64,000 nucleotides of DNA from Clostridia bacterium (GCA_017456005.1 JAFTLJ010000072.1:1-64000); one strand, 5' to 3'; counted from the first letter of the stretch, positions 32,319 through 40,950 are shown. Made by a program: numbers and translations. The notes: generated by a model not told the origin, from the sequence alone.

Positions 32319-33395
32319 ATGAAAGAAGTTTTAAAAAAGTATGCTAAACGCTACTTTATCGACGCTATGGGCGCAATGGCGCTTGGCTTGTTTGCTTCGC
32401 TGCTTATAGGCACAATATTCAAAGCGCTCGGTATGATACCCGGTCTTTCCGTTCTCGCACAGATAGGGGCAGGGGCGCAAGCGGTTGCGGGGCCTGCTAT
32501 GGCGGTTGCAATAGCGGTTTCGCTTAAATCTTCCAATCTGGTTACATATACCTGCGCAGGCGTAGGATACCTTGCCAATTCCCTTGGCGGAGCAGGAGGC
32601 CCCTTGGCGGTTCTTGTCATTGCCATTATTGCATCTGAGGTTGGCATGATGGTTTCCAAAAAGACAAAGATAGATATTCTCGTAACACCTTTTGTTACGC
32701 TACTTACGGGCGGCTTGCTTAGCGTATGGTGCGCGCCTTATATCGGCAAAGCGGTAGGGGTAATTAGCTCGCTTATCGCCTTTGCTATGACACAGCAGCC
32801 GTTTGTTATGGGTGTCATCGTTTCTGTTATAATGGGAATTGCTCTCACTCTTCCCATTAGCTCCGCGGCGATATGCGCTTCCTTGGGTCTTTCTGCACTT
32901 TCCCCTGTGGCACTTGCCACGCCCGAGCTTGCATACGGACTCGGTATGGCCGGCGGCGCCGCTGTTGCGGGCTGCTGCGCACAGATGGTGGGCTTTGCCG
33001 TAATGAGCTTTAAAGAAAATAAATGGAGTGGTCTTGTTTCTCAGGGTATAGGCACAAGTATGATCCAGATGCCCAATATAATCAAAAACCCTCGTATTTG
33101 GATTCCCGTAACGCTCGCAAGTGCTATAACAGGACCCCTCGCAACCTGCGTTTTTGAACTTCAGATGTATGGCGAAGCTATAAACTCCGGCATGGGAACC
33201 TGCGGCTTGCTCGGACCTATTGGTATAATAATAGGTTGGTTCAGCGGATCTTACCCGAATGCAGTGGGCGCTTGGGATTGGATAGGGCTTGTTCTTGTTT
33301 GCTTCCTGCTTCCTGCCGTGCTTTCGCTTTTGTTCAGCGAGCTTATGTATAAGCTCAAATGGATAAAACCCGGCGACCTTACACTTCCCGAATAA
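32319..33395 (+). CDS. PTS_EIIC_2-family membrane permease
   Basis: 358 residues from ATG 8 nt after GGAGG. About ten hydrophobic, glycine-rich helices; the opening KKYAKRYFIDAMGAMALGLF and the segments SSNLVTYTCAGVGYLANSLG and GTSMIQMPNIIKNPRIWIP are typical of the PTS_EIIC_2 family. Members look like sugar PTS IIC domains but are often encoded without IIA/IIB genes, as here, so phosphotransferase activity is not proven and the substrate is unknown. It is monocistronic, between two terminators. Confidence 0.85.
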   Translation: MKEVLKKYAKRYFIDAMGAMALGLFASLLIGTIFKALGMIPGLSVLAQIGAGAQAVAGPAMAVAIAVSLKSSNLVTYTCAGVGYLANSLGGAGGPLAVLVIAIIASEVGMMVSKKTKIDILVTPFVTLLTGGLLSVWCAPYIGKAVGVISSLIAFAMTQQPFVMGVIVSVIMGIALTLPISSAAICASLGLSALSPVALATPELAYGLGMAGGAAVAGCCAQMVGFAVMSFKENKWSGLVSQGIGTSMIQMPNIIKNPRIWIPVTLASAITGPLATCVFELQMYGEAINSGMGTCGLLGPIGIIIGWFSGSYPNAVGAWDWIGLVLVCFLLPAVLSLLFSELMYKLKWIKPGDLTLPE

Positions 33396-33400
33396 CGTGA

Positions 33401-33438
33401 AGAGAGGAGAATATGAAAATTCTCCTCTCTATTTTTCT
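33401..33438 (+). terminator. Intrinsic terminator after the EIIC-like gene
   Basis: 12-bp perfect stem AGAGAGGAGAAT / ATTCTCCTCTCT, 6-nt loop, then ATTTTTCT. Confidence 0.88.
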
Positions 33439-33439
33439 A

Positions 33440-33468
33440 TTGCAATTACTGTTTTTTTATGATAAAAT
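33440..33468 (+). promoter_or_regulatory. Promoter of the HAD-IIB gene
   Basis: TTGCAA (33440-33445), 17-bp spacer, TAAAAT (33463-33468). Confidence 0.7.
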
Positions 33469-33498
33469 AAGACTGAATTTACAGAATCAGGAGCTAAT

Positions 33499-34323
33499 AT
33501 GAAGAAATTTGAAGGTGTACTCATTTGCACAGACCTCGACGGCACGCTTTTGAAGAACGACAAGAGCATTTCGCGCGAAAACAGCGAGGCTATAGAATAT
33601 TTTAAGGCAGAGGGCGGCAAATTTACGTTTGTAACAGGGCGTATGCCGTATTTTTCCGAGGCGGCGCGTGATATGGTGAAGCCTAATGCGCCCATAGGAT
33701 GTATAAACGGCGGCGGTATATACGATTTTGAGGAAGGCAAATACGTTTGCGCAGAGATTTTGCCGCGCGAGGCGCTCGATCTTGTGGAATATGCTTTGGC
33801 AAACATAAAGGGAATGGGTGTTTCTGTGTATACCTTTGAAAGGATATATTTCAGCGCAGAAAATTCCGCTATGGAAGAATTTCGAAAGGCAACGGGTGTA
33901 GCCAACGCAGTTATGCCTTATAGAGATATTACTTTGCCGATAGCAAAGATAGTTTTCGGCGACGAAAACCTAAAAAGCAAGGAAAAGCTTGCGACGATTT
34001 TGAACGAACACCCTATGGCGAAAGATTTTGATTTTGTAAGCTCGGAACGAACGCTTTATGAAATTTTGCCGAAAGGTGTAAACAAGGGGGCTGTGTTGCC
34101 AAAGCTTTCCGCATATCTCGGTATAGACAGTAGCAGAACCATTGCAATAGGCGACTATAACAATGATATTCCTATGCTGAAAGCAGCGGCACTCGGTATA
34201 GCCGTGGCGAATGCTTGCCCGGAGGCAAAGGCGGCGGCAGATTACGTTACTGTGAGCAACGAAGAACACGCTATTGCGCGCATTATCTCGGGCTTAGAGA
34301 ACGGAGAGATAAAATTTTCTTGA
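33499..34323 (+). CDS. Cof-type HAD-IIB family phosphatase
   Basis: 274 residues behind AGGAGCTAAT. Motif I is CTDLDGTLL (catalytic Asp pair near residues 12-14), motif II TFVTGRMP (~52), Lys in ILPKGVNKG (~195), and motif IV GDYNNDIPMLKAA (~218). This is the Cof/YidA layout with a large type IIB cap between motifs II and III. Such enzymes dephosphorylate sugar phosphates or flavin/pyridoxal phosphates with broad specificity. The stop codon overlaps the -35 of the next promoter. Confidence 0.9.
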   Translation: MKKFEGVLICTDLDGTLLKNDKSISRENSEAIEYFKAEGGKFTFVTGRMPYFSEAARDMVKPNAPIGCINGGGIYDFEEGKYVCAEILPREALDLVEYALANIKGMGVSVYTFERIYFSAENSAMEEFRKATGVANAVMPYRDITLPIAKIVFGDENLKSKEKLATILNEHPMAKDFDFVSSERTLYEILPKGVNKGAVLPKLSAYLGIDSSRTIAIGDYNNDIPMLKAAALGIAVANACPEAKAAADYVTVSNEEHAIARIISGLENGEIKFS

Positions 34324-34348
34324 CATCATATATAATATATGGTAAAAT
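34320..34348 (+). promoter_or_regulatory. Promoter of the RRXRR-like gene
   Basis: TTGACA (34320-34325) overlaps the HAD stop codon; 17-bp spacer, TAAAAT (34343-34348). The ~75-nt leader to the coding region shows no strong structure. Confidence 0.8.
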
Positions 34349-34429
34349 ATTCATGTAAACGGGGAAAGACACCCATAATAAAAAACTTTGTTTGCACCTT
34401 AAAAATCTATATACAAGGGGGCGAAACCC

Positions 34430-35014
34430 ATAGAAAAAAACATTATTGTTGTAGACGAGCAAGGAAACGAATATGAAGCGACCTACCCCAAAAGGGCAAA
34501 AGGTCTTGTTAAAAACGGCAGGGCACGCTTCGTTAGTGAAAATAAAATATGCCTTGCGTGCCCTCCCGATAAATTGGAGGAAAATAAAATGACAGATAAC
34601 ATAGAAACCATAAATGAAGAAGCTGAAATAACAAAGGCAAAAGAATTTCAGGCAAACGGTTCGCTCACGGTAGAATATATTTTGAGCAGAATAGAAAAAA
34701 TATCGGAAGATACAGAATATCTTAAAAAGGCTATTGCGGCAGTTGATAGTATGCAGATGCCCGAAGGTGTTGTAGATATGTCAGGCTCGCAAAAAGCAAA
34801 AGGTCTTGCTGATATGGTGAGTTGCAGAGAAGCGACAAACCAAAAGCTTATAGAATTTTACAGAGAAATATACAATGATATAAAGCCGTCTAAAGTTTCA
34901 TCGAAAGATAGATTGAGTATTGTCACATTAGCATTCGACGCGCTTGGTGAAACCGAAGATAGCGATTCTATCAATGCTATTCAACAGCTTGCCGAAAAAC
35001 TTTTAATAGAATAA
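34430..35014 (+). CDS. RRXRR/PLMP-like small domain followed by helical domain; apparent AUA start
   Basis: The frame is open from 34403 (stop TAA at 34400). No ATG, GTG or TTG occurs before codon 49, yet the coding signal starts with IEKNIIVVDEQGNEYEATYP at ATA 34430. AAGGGGG lies 8 nt upstream, exactly where a start would need it. The first ~45 residues (VVDEQGNEYEA, PKRAKGLVKNGRARF) resemble the RRXRR/PLMP domain at the N terminus of IscB-type proteins. Residues ~54-194 are acidic and helical. A second ribosome site (GGAGG 34576-34580) sits 8 nt before ATG 34589, which would give a 141-residue short form. I recall similar two-part proteins in gut Clostridia starting at ATG. Function unknown. 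Confidence 0.72.
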   Translation: MEKNIIVVDEQGNEYEATYPKRAKGLVKNGRARFVSENKICLACPPDKLEENKMTDNIETINEEAEITKAKEFQANGSLTVEYILSRIEKISEDTEYLKKAIAAVDSMQMPEGVVDMSGSQKAKGLADMVSCREATNQKLIEFYREIYNDIKPSKVSSKDRLSIVTLAFDALGETEDSDSINAIQQLAEKLLIE

Positions 35015-35020
35015 CATACA

Positions 35021-35046
35021 AAAAAGCCGTCGAAAGACGGCTTTTT
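35021..35046 (+). terminator. Intrinsic terminator (copy 1 of a repeated type)
   Basis: 11-bp stem AAAAAGCCGTC / GACGGCTTTTT with a GAAA loop. A near copy lies at 36102-36128. Confidence 0.9.
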
Positions 35047-35063
35047 AAATAAAGGAGAAACAT

Positions 35064-36098
35064 ATGAAAAAAGAAACTACGGTAAGGCTCACCAAAAACC
35101 CCGAGTATTATCTTTATACAAGAAATATGTTCAATTATATTGTTATGCTGGAAGATACGGGCAGACTGAATGAACTGCCGAAAAATCTTTTTGTGTATTA
35201 CGTTGTTTCGCTTTTTGCCGATGAAGTAAATAACGGTGGTGTAGAACAATATATTACTAACTCAAGCAAAAATACATACCCTTTTTTGCGTACTTGCGCC
35301 GAAAACCTTGCGCATAACACTATAACGCCATATCTTTATGAACTTTGCGATTATATAGACAGTTTTCCGCCCGATACGGAAAGCGAAGAATTTTTCGTGG
35401 GCTTGGAGCCTTTCAGCGATAGATTTTTTGAAATAGAGAAAAAGCACGATTTTTGCAAAATTGCACTTAAGTATTACAAAGAAAATTTCGAAGTGGATAG
35501 AGTAACAATTCCTATTATAAAAGAAAAAGAAAGCGACACTTGCGGATATTTCACCGTTACAAAAGAAGCAAGATGCAAAGATGCCGAGGTTGCGGCAAAA
35601 GCTTTCTTGGATATATTGGGCAGCTTTAAAAATCATCTTTGGTCTATCGAACTTTGGGTTTTTGGCGACACCTTTAGTGTTATAGCAAGTGCTTACAATG
35701 AAATTATAGATTTGAAAAAAATTATTGCGGAATGGGGAAAAGGTGGTGATTTGCATACAGCACAATGTATGATTTGTGATTTTGCCAAAGAGGTAAGATT
35801 TTCTACTTACCCCGTGGAGGGAGAGGATATTTATCACAATTATGTCCAAATAGCTCCCGATGGGTATGAGAAGAATGAATATATGATTAAATATTATAGC
35901 CTCAAGGTCACTGGTGCTACAAACATCAATCCCGGAGAAAATGAATTTAGACTTTTCGGAATATCACGCACTAAGAAGCCGGAGGCTTACGATAAGATTA
36001 AAAATTATTTAGAAAATAATTATAGAAATTATTCCAATATTGAAAGGGTTTTTGAAACTATCGCTTGGGAATATCCGAAGAAAAATACCGAAGAATAA
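35064..36098 (+). CDS. DMP19/DUF4375-domain protein of unknown function
   Basis: 344 residues with AAAGGAGAAACAT. The N-terminal ~140 residues match the DMP19-like (DUF4375) pattern: LFVYYVVSLFADEVNNGGVEQY, with the NNGG motif and a following ITNSSKN; this fold is also found in putative DNA-mimic or immunity-type proteins. The C-terminal 200 residues are not recognised and contain several cysteines. No signal or membrane segment. Placed between two nearly identical terminators. A possible immunity or protein-interaction role is speculation. Confidence 0.75.
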   Translation: MKKETTVRLTKNPEYYLYTRNMFNYIVMLEDTGRLNELPKNLFVYYVVSLFADEVNNGGVEQYITNSSKNTYPFLRTCAENLAHNTITPYLYELCDYIDSFPPDTESEEFFVGLEPFSDRFFEIEKKHDFCKIALKYYKENFEVDRVTIPIIKEKESDTCGYFTVTKEARCKDAEVAAKAFLDILGSFKNHLWSIELWVFGDTFSVIASAYNEIIDLKKIIAEWGKGGDLHTAQCMICDFAKEVRFSTYPVEGEDIYHNYVQIAPDGYEKNEYMIKYYSLKVTGATNINPGENEFRLFGISRTKKPEAYDKIKNYLENNYRNYSNIERVFETIAWEYPKKNTEE

Positions 36099-36101
36099 CA
36101 C

Positions 36102-36128
36102 AAAAAGCCATCGCAAGACGGCTTTTTT
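36102..36128 (+). terminator. Intrinsic terminator (copy 2 of a repeated type)
   Basis: Arms AAAAAGCC / GGCTTTTTT with a partly mismatched inner stem and a loop containing GCAA; nearly the same as the hairpin at 35021-35046. Confidence 0.78.
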
Positions 36129-36205
36129 GAAATAATAAAAAAATTAAAAATAAATGTAACCTAATTAATAATTGCCACACTATATGGATGAAAGGAGGGG
36201 GGGAG

Positions 36206-37870
36206 ATGCAAAAAACGAATGAAATGTGCGATAAGCTCATAAAGGATTTTACCGAAAATTATATGGAAAAGCTGTTTTACTTTTGCTTAAAGAAAACAGG
36301 AAAAAACAGCGAAGCGGATGATCTTACACAAGATATTGCTTTGCAAATAATTACAGCTTTGAAAAAGGGAACTGTGCCCACCCAATTTTCGGCTTGGATA
36401 TGGCAAATTGCGCGCAACAGATATAGTGTATGGGCAAAGGCAAAGCATAATCGCGGCGAGTTGGTAACCGGTTTCGATATCGGCGATTATGAAATAGAAA
36501 GCGAAGAAAAAAATGCGCTAGAGAAAATGATACATACGGAAGAAATGGCTCTTTTGCGGCGCGAGCTTGCTTTTGCTAAAAGCGAGTACCGAAATATCAT
36601 AGTTGCCTATTATATCGAAAATAAAAGTGTTCGTAATATTGCTCTTTCTCTTTCGCTTTCGGAAACTGCGGTAAAGCAAAGGCTTTTCCGCGCCAGACAA
36701 ATTTTGAAAGAGGGTATGGATATGGCAAGAGAATTTGGTAAACTAAGTTACAGACCGGAGAATATCGATTTTATTATGAACGGATGCAGCAGCAGAAGCG
36801 GAGAACCCGAAATTTATATTTCGCGCGCACTCTGTAAAAACATAATGCTCGCATCTTACAGAACTCCCGCAACAGCAGAGGAGTTGGCTGTAGAAGTCGG
36901 TGTGGCGCTCCCGTATATAGAAGAAGAGCTTAAAGCACTTACGGAAGCCACGCTTATGAAAAAGAACGGAAATAAATATGAAACTAATTTCTTTATAGTA
37001 AGTGCGGAGGCACAGGAAAAGATATACGCGCACTTAAAAGATATAACGCCGGAGCTTACAAAGGCGATTATTGAAGCTATGGAATATGATATTGAGTGGC
37101 GAAATACAAATTGCCCTAAGTGGCACGACGGTTTTCAGCCGTTTGAGGATATGAAATGGGCGCTTCTTATGGAAGAAACGGACAAGGTTTGTTTCGCCAC
37201 GTTAAAACCTTTTAACAAAAACGCAGACGATGTGCCGAATATCGGAAGCTGGGGGCATACTATTCGTCCGAATGGGGGCGAATGGGATGTTTTGGGTATG
37301 GAGATATACAACGGAGAAAAGCCAAAATATGTAGGATTAAGCGGTTGTGTTTCAAGCCCGGATGTTAAGGATCTGCCGGAAATTTGGTTCAGGCAATTCC
37401 ATTTTAAATGCTTTGGTCTTGAAAAACGCACATATGAACTGCTTGCTTATACAGATGGTCGTGGATTACTTTCTGTGGCAGACGGAAATAGCGAAGAAGT
37501 GAACGAAAGCGTTCTAAATCGCCTTGAAAACTGCGGATATATCAAAAAGACAGATGTCGGTTACGTTCCCGCAATTATGGTTATGCGAAAAGAAAAAATG
37601 CATGCTATGCCAAAGGATGTATGGGAGAAATACAAGAAACTGCGTGCGAAAGCCTGCGATATTGCCACAAAGCACTATCTTTTCTGCCGCGAGCTTATCT
37701 ATAGGGAAATCCCCGATTTTTTGAAAGACGATGAATTTCAAATAGAGCACGCTTGTGTAAATATTTTTGCAATACGCGGTGCCGTTTTAGAGGAAGCGGT
37801 AAGGCAGAATTATCTTTCTTTCGATAAAGACAACGACAAGCAAACATTGGGAGCATATTTGCTTATATAA
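36206..37870 (+). CDS. ECF-type sigma factor with long C-terminal extension (winged helix plus unknown domain)
   Basis: 554 residues. The ATG at 36206 lies 7 nt after AGGAGG; an upstream in-frame ATG overlaps the site. Sigma region 2 spans ~15-75 (LFYFCLKKTGKNSEADDLTQ, then WIWQIARNRY) and region 4 ~105-165 (KSVRNIALSLSLSETAVKQR, then LFRARQILKEGM). ECF factors normally end here at 160-190 residues. A second winged-helix-like segment follows (~210-265, STLs replaced by RTPATAEELAVEVGVALPYI), then ~290 residues of unknown fold with Trp- and Cys-containing motifs (TNCPKWHDGFQPFEDMKW). The extension likely senses a signal in cis. No anti-sigma gene is adjacent. Confidence 0.82.
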   Translation: MQKTNEMCDKLIKDFTENYMEKLFYFCLKKTGKNSEADDLTQDIALQIITALKKGTVPTQFSAWIWQIARNRYSVWAKAKHNRGELVTGFDIGDYEIESEEKNALEKMIHTEEMALLRRELAFAKSEYRNIIVAYYIENKSVRNIALSLSLSETAVKQRLFRARQILKEGMDMAREFGKLSYRPENIDFIMNGCSSRSGEPEIYISRALCKNIMLASYRTPATAEELAVEVGVALPYIEEELKALTEATLMKKNGNKYETNFFIVSAEAQEKIYAHLKDITPELTKAIIEAMEYDIEWRNTNCPKWHDGFQPFEDMKWALLMEETDKVCFATLKPFNKNADDVPNIGSWGHTIRPNGGEWDVLGMEIYNGEKPKYVGLSGCVSSPDVKDLPEIWFRQFHFKCFGLEKRTYELLAYTDGRGLLSVADGNSEEVNESVLNRLENCGYIKKTDVGYVPAIMVMRKEKMHAMPKDVWEKYKKLRAKACDIATKHYLFCRELIYREIPDFLKDDEFQIEHACVNIFAIRGAVLEEAVRQNYLSFDKDNDKQTLGAYLLI

Positions 37871-37881
37871 GTGTATAATAA

Positions 37882-37918
37882 TACCCCGAAAGCGTTTTTG
37901 TATATCGCTTTCGGGGTA
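37882..37918. terminator. Hairpin between convergent genes
   Basis: 13-bp perfect arms TACCCCGAAAGCG / CGCTTTCGGGGTA with an 11-nt loop. T tails are weak on both sides. Confidence 0.7.
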
Positions 37919-37924
37919 AACTAT

Positions 37925-38599
37925 TCAAATTCTTTTATTATAAGGGCAAACGCTCATACATATACCGCATACGGCGCCCCTGCCGATGTGCTTGTACGTT
38001 TTCATATGCTCGGAACATTTTTTTGCATCGAAAATTTCTTTGCGTGCGTGCCCGGGTATGTATTCCTCGCCTGTTATGGCGTGTGCCGGGCAAGCGTCGC
38101 GGCAGAGCGTGCAGGTGCCGCATTTGGAGTAGTGTACTTCACCCGAAGGTTCGAGAGGCATATCCGTGAGCACGGTGGCAAGGCGCACGAAGGAGCCGCA
38201 TTCCTCGGTTATCAGCACTCCGCTTTTGCCTATAAAGCCAAGCCCGGATTTCACAGCTCCCGTTTTGTGCGGAAACACGCCTTTATACTCTTCTTTTTCA
38301 TCGGGCGTGCTTTGCGATGCGGCTATGGGCAGGGCAAGGTAGCCTTGTTTTTCTATAAAAGATATGGCATCGAGCGCGAGCAGGTCGAGTTTGGTATTTG
38401 TCATTCTGTAGTGCTGAAAATATATCATTGTGGGTGCGCCTTGTATCGTGTCGGTAACAGCTTTTGCGAGCTTGCGCACGATCGTAATGGCGTAGGGGTA
38501 TATTTTAAGCTCCTCCGGCAGCTCATCGCGCACACAGGAAAAGCCCACAAGGTCTGCGCCTGCCCCCATAAGCAGGGCGCGAAGTTCGTTTTCGTACAT
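37925..38599 (-). CDS. QueG-like 4Fe-4S double-cluster protein (short form)
   Basis: 224 residues. Two ferredoxin-type motifs near the C terminus, CGTCTLCRDACPAHAI (~158) and CGICMSVCPYNK (~211), match epoxyqueuosine reductase QueG and reductive-dehalogenase-like ferredoxin domains. The GAVKSGLGFIGKSGVLI segment (~115) is the QueG signature before the clusters. It is shorter than QueG (~310-380 residues) and ends right after the second cluster, lacking the HEAT-repeat region, so tRNA-queuosine activity is uncertain. The Cys/Asp cobalamin-lid residues could not be checked by eye. Confidence 0.75.
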   Translation of the reverse strand: MYENELRALLMGAGADLVGFSCVRDELPEELKIYPYAITIVRKLAKAVTDTIQGAPTMIYFQHYRMTNTKLDLLALDAISFIEKQGYLALPIAASQSTPDEKEEYKGVFPHKTGAVKSGLGFIGKSGVLITEECGSFVRLATVLTDMPLEPSGEVHYSKCGTCTLCRDACPAHAITGEEYIPGHARKEIFDAKKCSEHMKTYKHIGRGAVCGICMSVCPYNKRI

Positions 38600-38701
38600 A
38601 GATTACCTCTAAAAAGTGTTTTCTTTAATTTTACCGTAAAACCGCATTTTTTGCAATATTTTCTCATATATTATTACGAACGATTTTTTACGGAGGCATT
38701 T

Positions 38702-38998
38702 ATGGGCAGAGAAACCTTCACTTCGCTGCGAGATAAGGACGTTATAAATATTTGCGACGGAAAAAGGCTTGGCTTTGTGAACGATGTGGAAATAGACGTT
38801 TGCGACGGCAGGATTTGCGCTATAGTGGTGCTTTTCGATTGCCGTTTGTGCGGATTTGGCAAGTGCGAAGAGCTTGTTATTCCTTGGGAAAAGATAAAAT
38901 GCTTTGGAAAAGACGCCGTCTTGGTTAACGTAAGTGCGGAGATTTACGCAAAAATAGGCTTTGACGAAAAAAATTTCAAAAAACAAAAAAATATTTAA
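38702..38998 (+). CDS. YlmC/YmxH-family PRC-barrel protein
   Basis: 98 residues from ATG 7 nt after CGGAGG. One PRC-barrel: SLRDKDVINICDGKRLGFVN, then VEIDVCDGRICAIVV, IPWEKIKCFGKDAVLV. YlmC/YmxH proteins are widespread in spore-forming Firmicutes, expressed in sporulation, function unknown. The tail is lysine rich. It lies 190 nt before rpsB. Confidence 0.88.
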   Translation: MGRETFTSLRDKDVINICDGKRLGFVNDVEIDVCDGRICAIVVLFDCRLCGFGKCEELVIPWEKIKCFGKDAVLVNVSAEIYAKIGFDEKNFKKQKNI

Positions 38999-39015
38999 AA
39001 ATTACAAAAAAACTA

Positions 39016-39187
39016 TTGCATTTTTGTTTAAGTTGTGATATTATATATGGGACTGTGGTGGGCTTATATCCACAGAATAAAATATTATAAAAATCCACAC
39101 ACGGGAAAAACGCATCGGTGCCGCTTTTTGCGGTCTTGCGCCTGACTTTTTTCGCGTGGCGGAAAAAACCAAAAAGGAGAAAACAAA
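39016..39187 (+). promoter_or_regulatory. Promoter and structured leader of rpsB-tsf
   Basis: TTGCAT (39016-39021), 17-bp spacer, TATTAT (39039-39044). The ~137-nt leader has a hairpin CTGTGG/CCACAG (39053-39075) and a two-step hairpin CGCA...CCGC-TTTTT-GCGG...TGCG (39111-39140), then AAAAAGGAG. Autoregulation by S2 is known for other phyla; whether these hairpins do this is untested. Confidence 0.65.
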
Positions 39188-39952
39188 ATGTCAGTAATCA
39201 CAATCAAACAGTTGCTCGAAGCTGGTGTACACTTCGGTCACCACACAAGAAGATGGAACCCTAAGATGGCTGAATACATCTTCACAGAAAGAAACGGTAT
39301 CTACATCATCGACCTTCAGAAAACAGTTGGCAAAGTAGACGAAGCTTATATGTTCGTTCGCGAACTCGCTGCAAACGGCGGCAAGCTCCTCTTCGTAGGT
39401 ACAAAGAAACAGGCTGCAGACGCAGTTAAAGAAGAAGCAGAACGTTGCGGTATGTACTATGTAAACGTACGTTGGCTCGGCGGTATGCTCACAAACTACA
39501 AAACGATCAAAAACAGCATCAACCGTCTTGAAGCTCTCGAAGCTATGAAAGAAAACGGCACATTCGCTCTTCTTCCCAAGAAAGAAGTTGCTGTTCTCGA
39601 AAAAGAAATGGCAGACCTCCAGAAGAACCTCGGCGGTATCAAAGAAATGCCCGGTCTTCCCGACGCTATTTTCATAGTTGACCCCAAGAAAGAACACAAC
39701 GCTGTTCTCGAAGCTAAGAAGCTCGGTATTCCCGTTGTTGCTATCGTAGATACAAACTGCGACCCCGACGATGCAGACTACATCATCCCCGGCAACGATG
39801 ACGCTATCCGCGCTATCAAACTTATCTCTTCCGTACTCGCAGACGCTGTTATCGAAGGCAACCAGGGCGAACAGAACGCTGCTGCTGAAGAAAGCAACGT
39901 AGTTGTTGAAGCAACAAGCGATATCGAAGCTGCTAAAACAGACGCTGAATAA
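39188..39952 (+). CDS. rpsB: 30S ribosomal protein S2
   Basis: 254 residues, the expected length. Begins [20 protein letters not shown], with [20 protein letters not shown] and the GTKKQA and RWLGGMLTN signatures of S2. It joins the 30S body near the head. Codon choice is strongly biased (nearly all GAA, AAC, GAC, GTT), typical of very high expression, unlike most neighbours. Followed by tsf, the standard pairing. Confidence 0.99.
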   Translation: MSVITIKQLLEAGVHFGHHTRRWNPKMAEYIFTERNGIYIIDLQKTVGKVDEAYMFVRELAANGGKLLFVGTKKQAADAVKEEAERCGMYYVNVRWLGGMLTNYKTIKNSINRLEALEAMKENGTFALLPKKEVAVLEKEMADLQKNLGGIKEMPGLPDAIFIVDPKKEHNAVLEAKKLGIPVVAIVDTNCDPDDADYIIPGNDDAIRAIKLISSVLADAVIEGNQGEQNAAAEESNVVVEATSDIEAAKTDAE

Positions 39953-40005
39953 TTTCGATATATTAAAAGTTTATATAGATTTTAATAATCAGGAGGAAAC
40001 TTAAA

Positions 40006-40932
40006 ATGGCTAATATCAATGCAAAAATGGTTGGCGACCTCAAAAAACAGACAGGCGCAGGCCTTATGGACTGCAAAAAAGCGCTCGTTGAAGCAGACGG
40101 CGATGTTGAAAAAGCAGTAAAAATCCTTCGCGAAAAAGGTCTTGCAGCAGCTGCTAAAAAAGCAGACAGAATTGCTGCAGACGGTATCGTTGACATCCTC
40201 AAAGACGGCAACGTTACAGCAATGGTAGAAGTTAACACAGAAACAGACTTCGTTGCTAAAAACGCTACATTCAAAGAATTCGTTAAAGGTCTTCTCCGCA
40301 CGATCGTTGCAAACAGACCCGCTGATATCGATGCACTCAACGCTTGCAACTTCGACGGCACAGACTTCACAGTTGAAGCAACAGTTAAAGACAAAATCTT
40401 CACAATCGGTGAAAAGATCTCCGTTCGTCGTTTCACAGTTGTTGAAGGCACAACAAGCACATATATCCACGGCACAGGCGTAACAGGCGTTATCGTTAAA
40501 TTTGTTGCTGACGATGTTTGCGTAAACAACGCTGGTTTCGAAGAATTCGCAAAGAATATCGCACTCCAGATCGCTGCTTACCCCACACCTTACCTCAACA
40601 GAGATTCCGTTCCTGCAAGCGTTGTTGAAAATGAAAAATCCATCATCGCTACACAGATGAGCAACGACCCCAAAATGGCTAACAAACCCGCAAAGGTTCT
40701 CGATGGCATCATCATGGGCAAACTCGGCAAATTCTACGAAGAAAACTGCCTCCTCGACAAAGAATACGTTAAGGACGACAGCTTGAAAGTTAAACAGTAC
40801 GTTGCAGCTTGCGCTAAAGAATTTGGCGGCAAAATCGAAGTTGTTGGCTTCGAAAGATTCGAAAAAGGTGAAGGCATCGAAAAGAGAGCAGACAACCTCG
40901 ACGAAGAAGTTGCAAAAATGCTTGGCAAATAA
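40006..40932 (+). CDS. tsf: Elongation factor Ts
   Basis: 308 residues behind AGGAGGAAAC. The N-terminal UBA domain has VGDLKKQTGAGLMDCKKAL, followed by the TDFVA motif (ETDFVAKNATF) that contacts EF-Tu, and two beta core subdomains. It exchanges GDP for GTP on EF-Tu. Same optimised codon bias as rpsB. Co-transcribed with rpsB and ends at a hairpin. Confidence 0.99.
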   Translation: MANINAKMVGDLKKQTGAGLMDCKKALVEADGDVEKAVKILREKGLAAAAKKADRIAADGIVDILKDGNVTAMVEVNTETDFVAKNATFKEFVKGLLRTIVANRPADIDALNACNFDGTDFTVEATVKDKIFTIGEKISVRRFTVVEGTTSTYIHGTGVTGVIVKFVADDVCVNNAGFEEFAKNIALQIAAYPTPYLNRDSVPASVVENEKSIIATQMSNDPKMANKPAKVLDGIIMGKLGKFYEENCLLDKEYVKDDSLKVKQYVAACAKEFGGKIEVVGFERFEKGEGIEKRADNLDEEVAKMLGK

Positions 40933-40950
40933 TTGCTGAATAATGTTTTT

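Noticed and set aside
34574..35014. TTG start for the RRXRR-like gene
   Set aside because: TTG 34574 lies just before and inside the ribosome site of ATG 34589, which is the better internal start.
37871..38998. 375-residue plus-strand frame covering the QueG-like gene and YmxH
   Set aside because: Only its last 98 residues (from 38702, with a ribosome site) are a real protein; the rest is antisense of the QueG-like gene.
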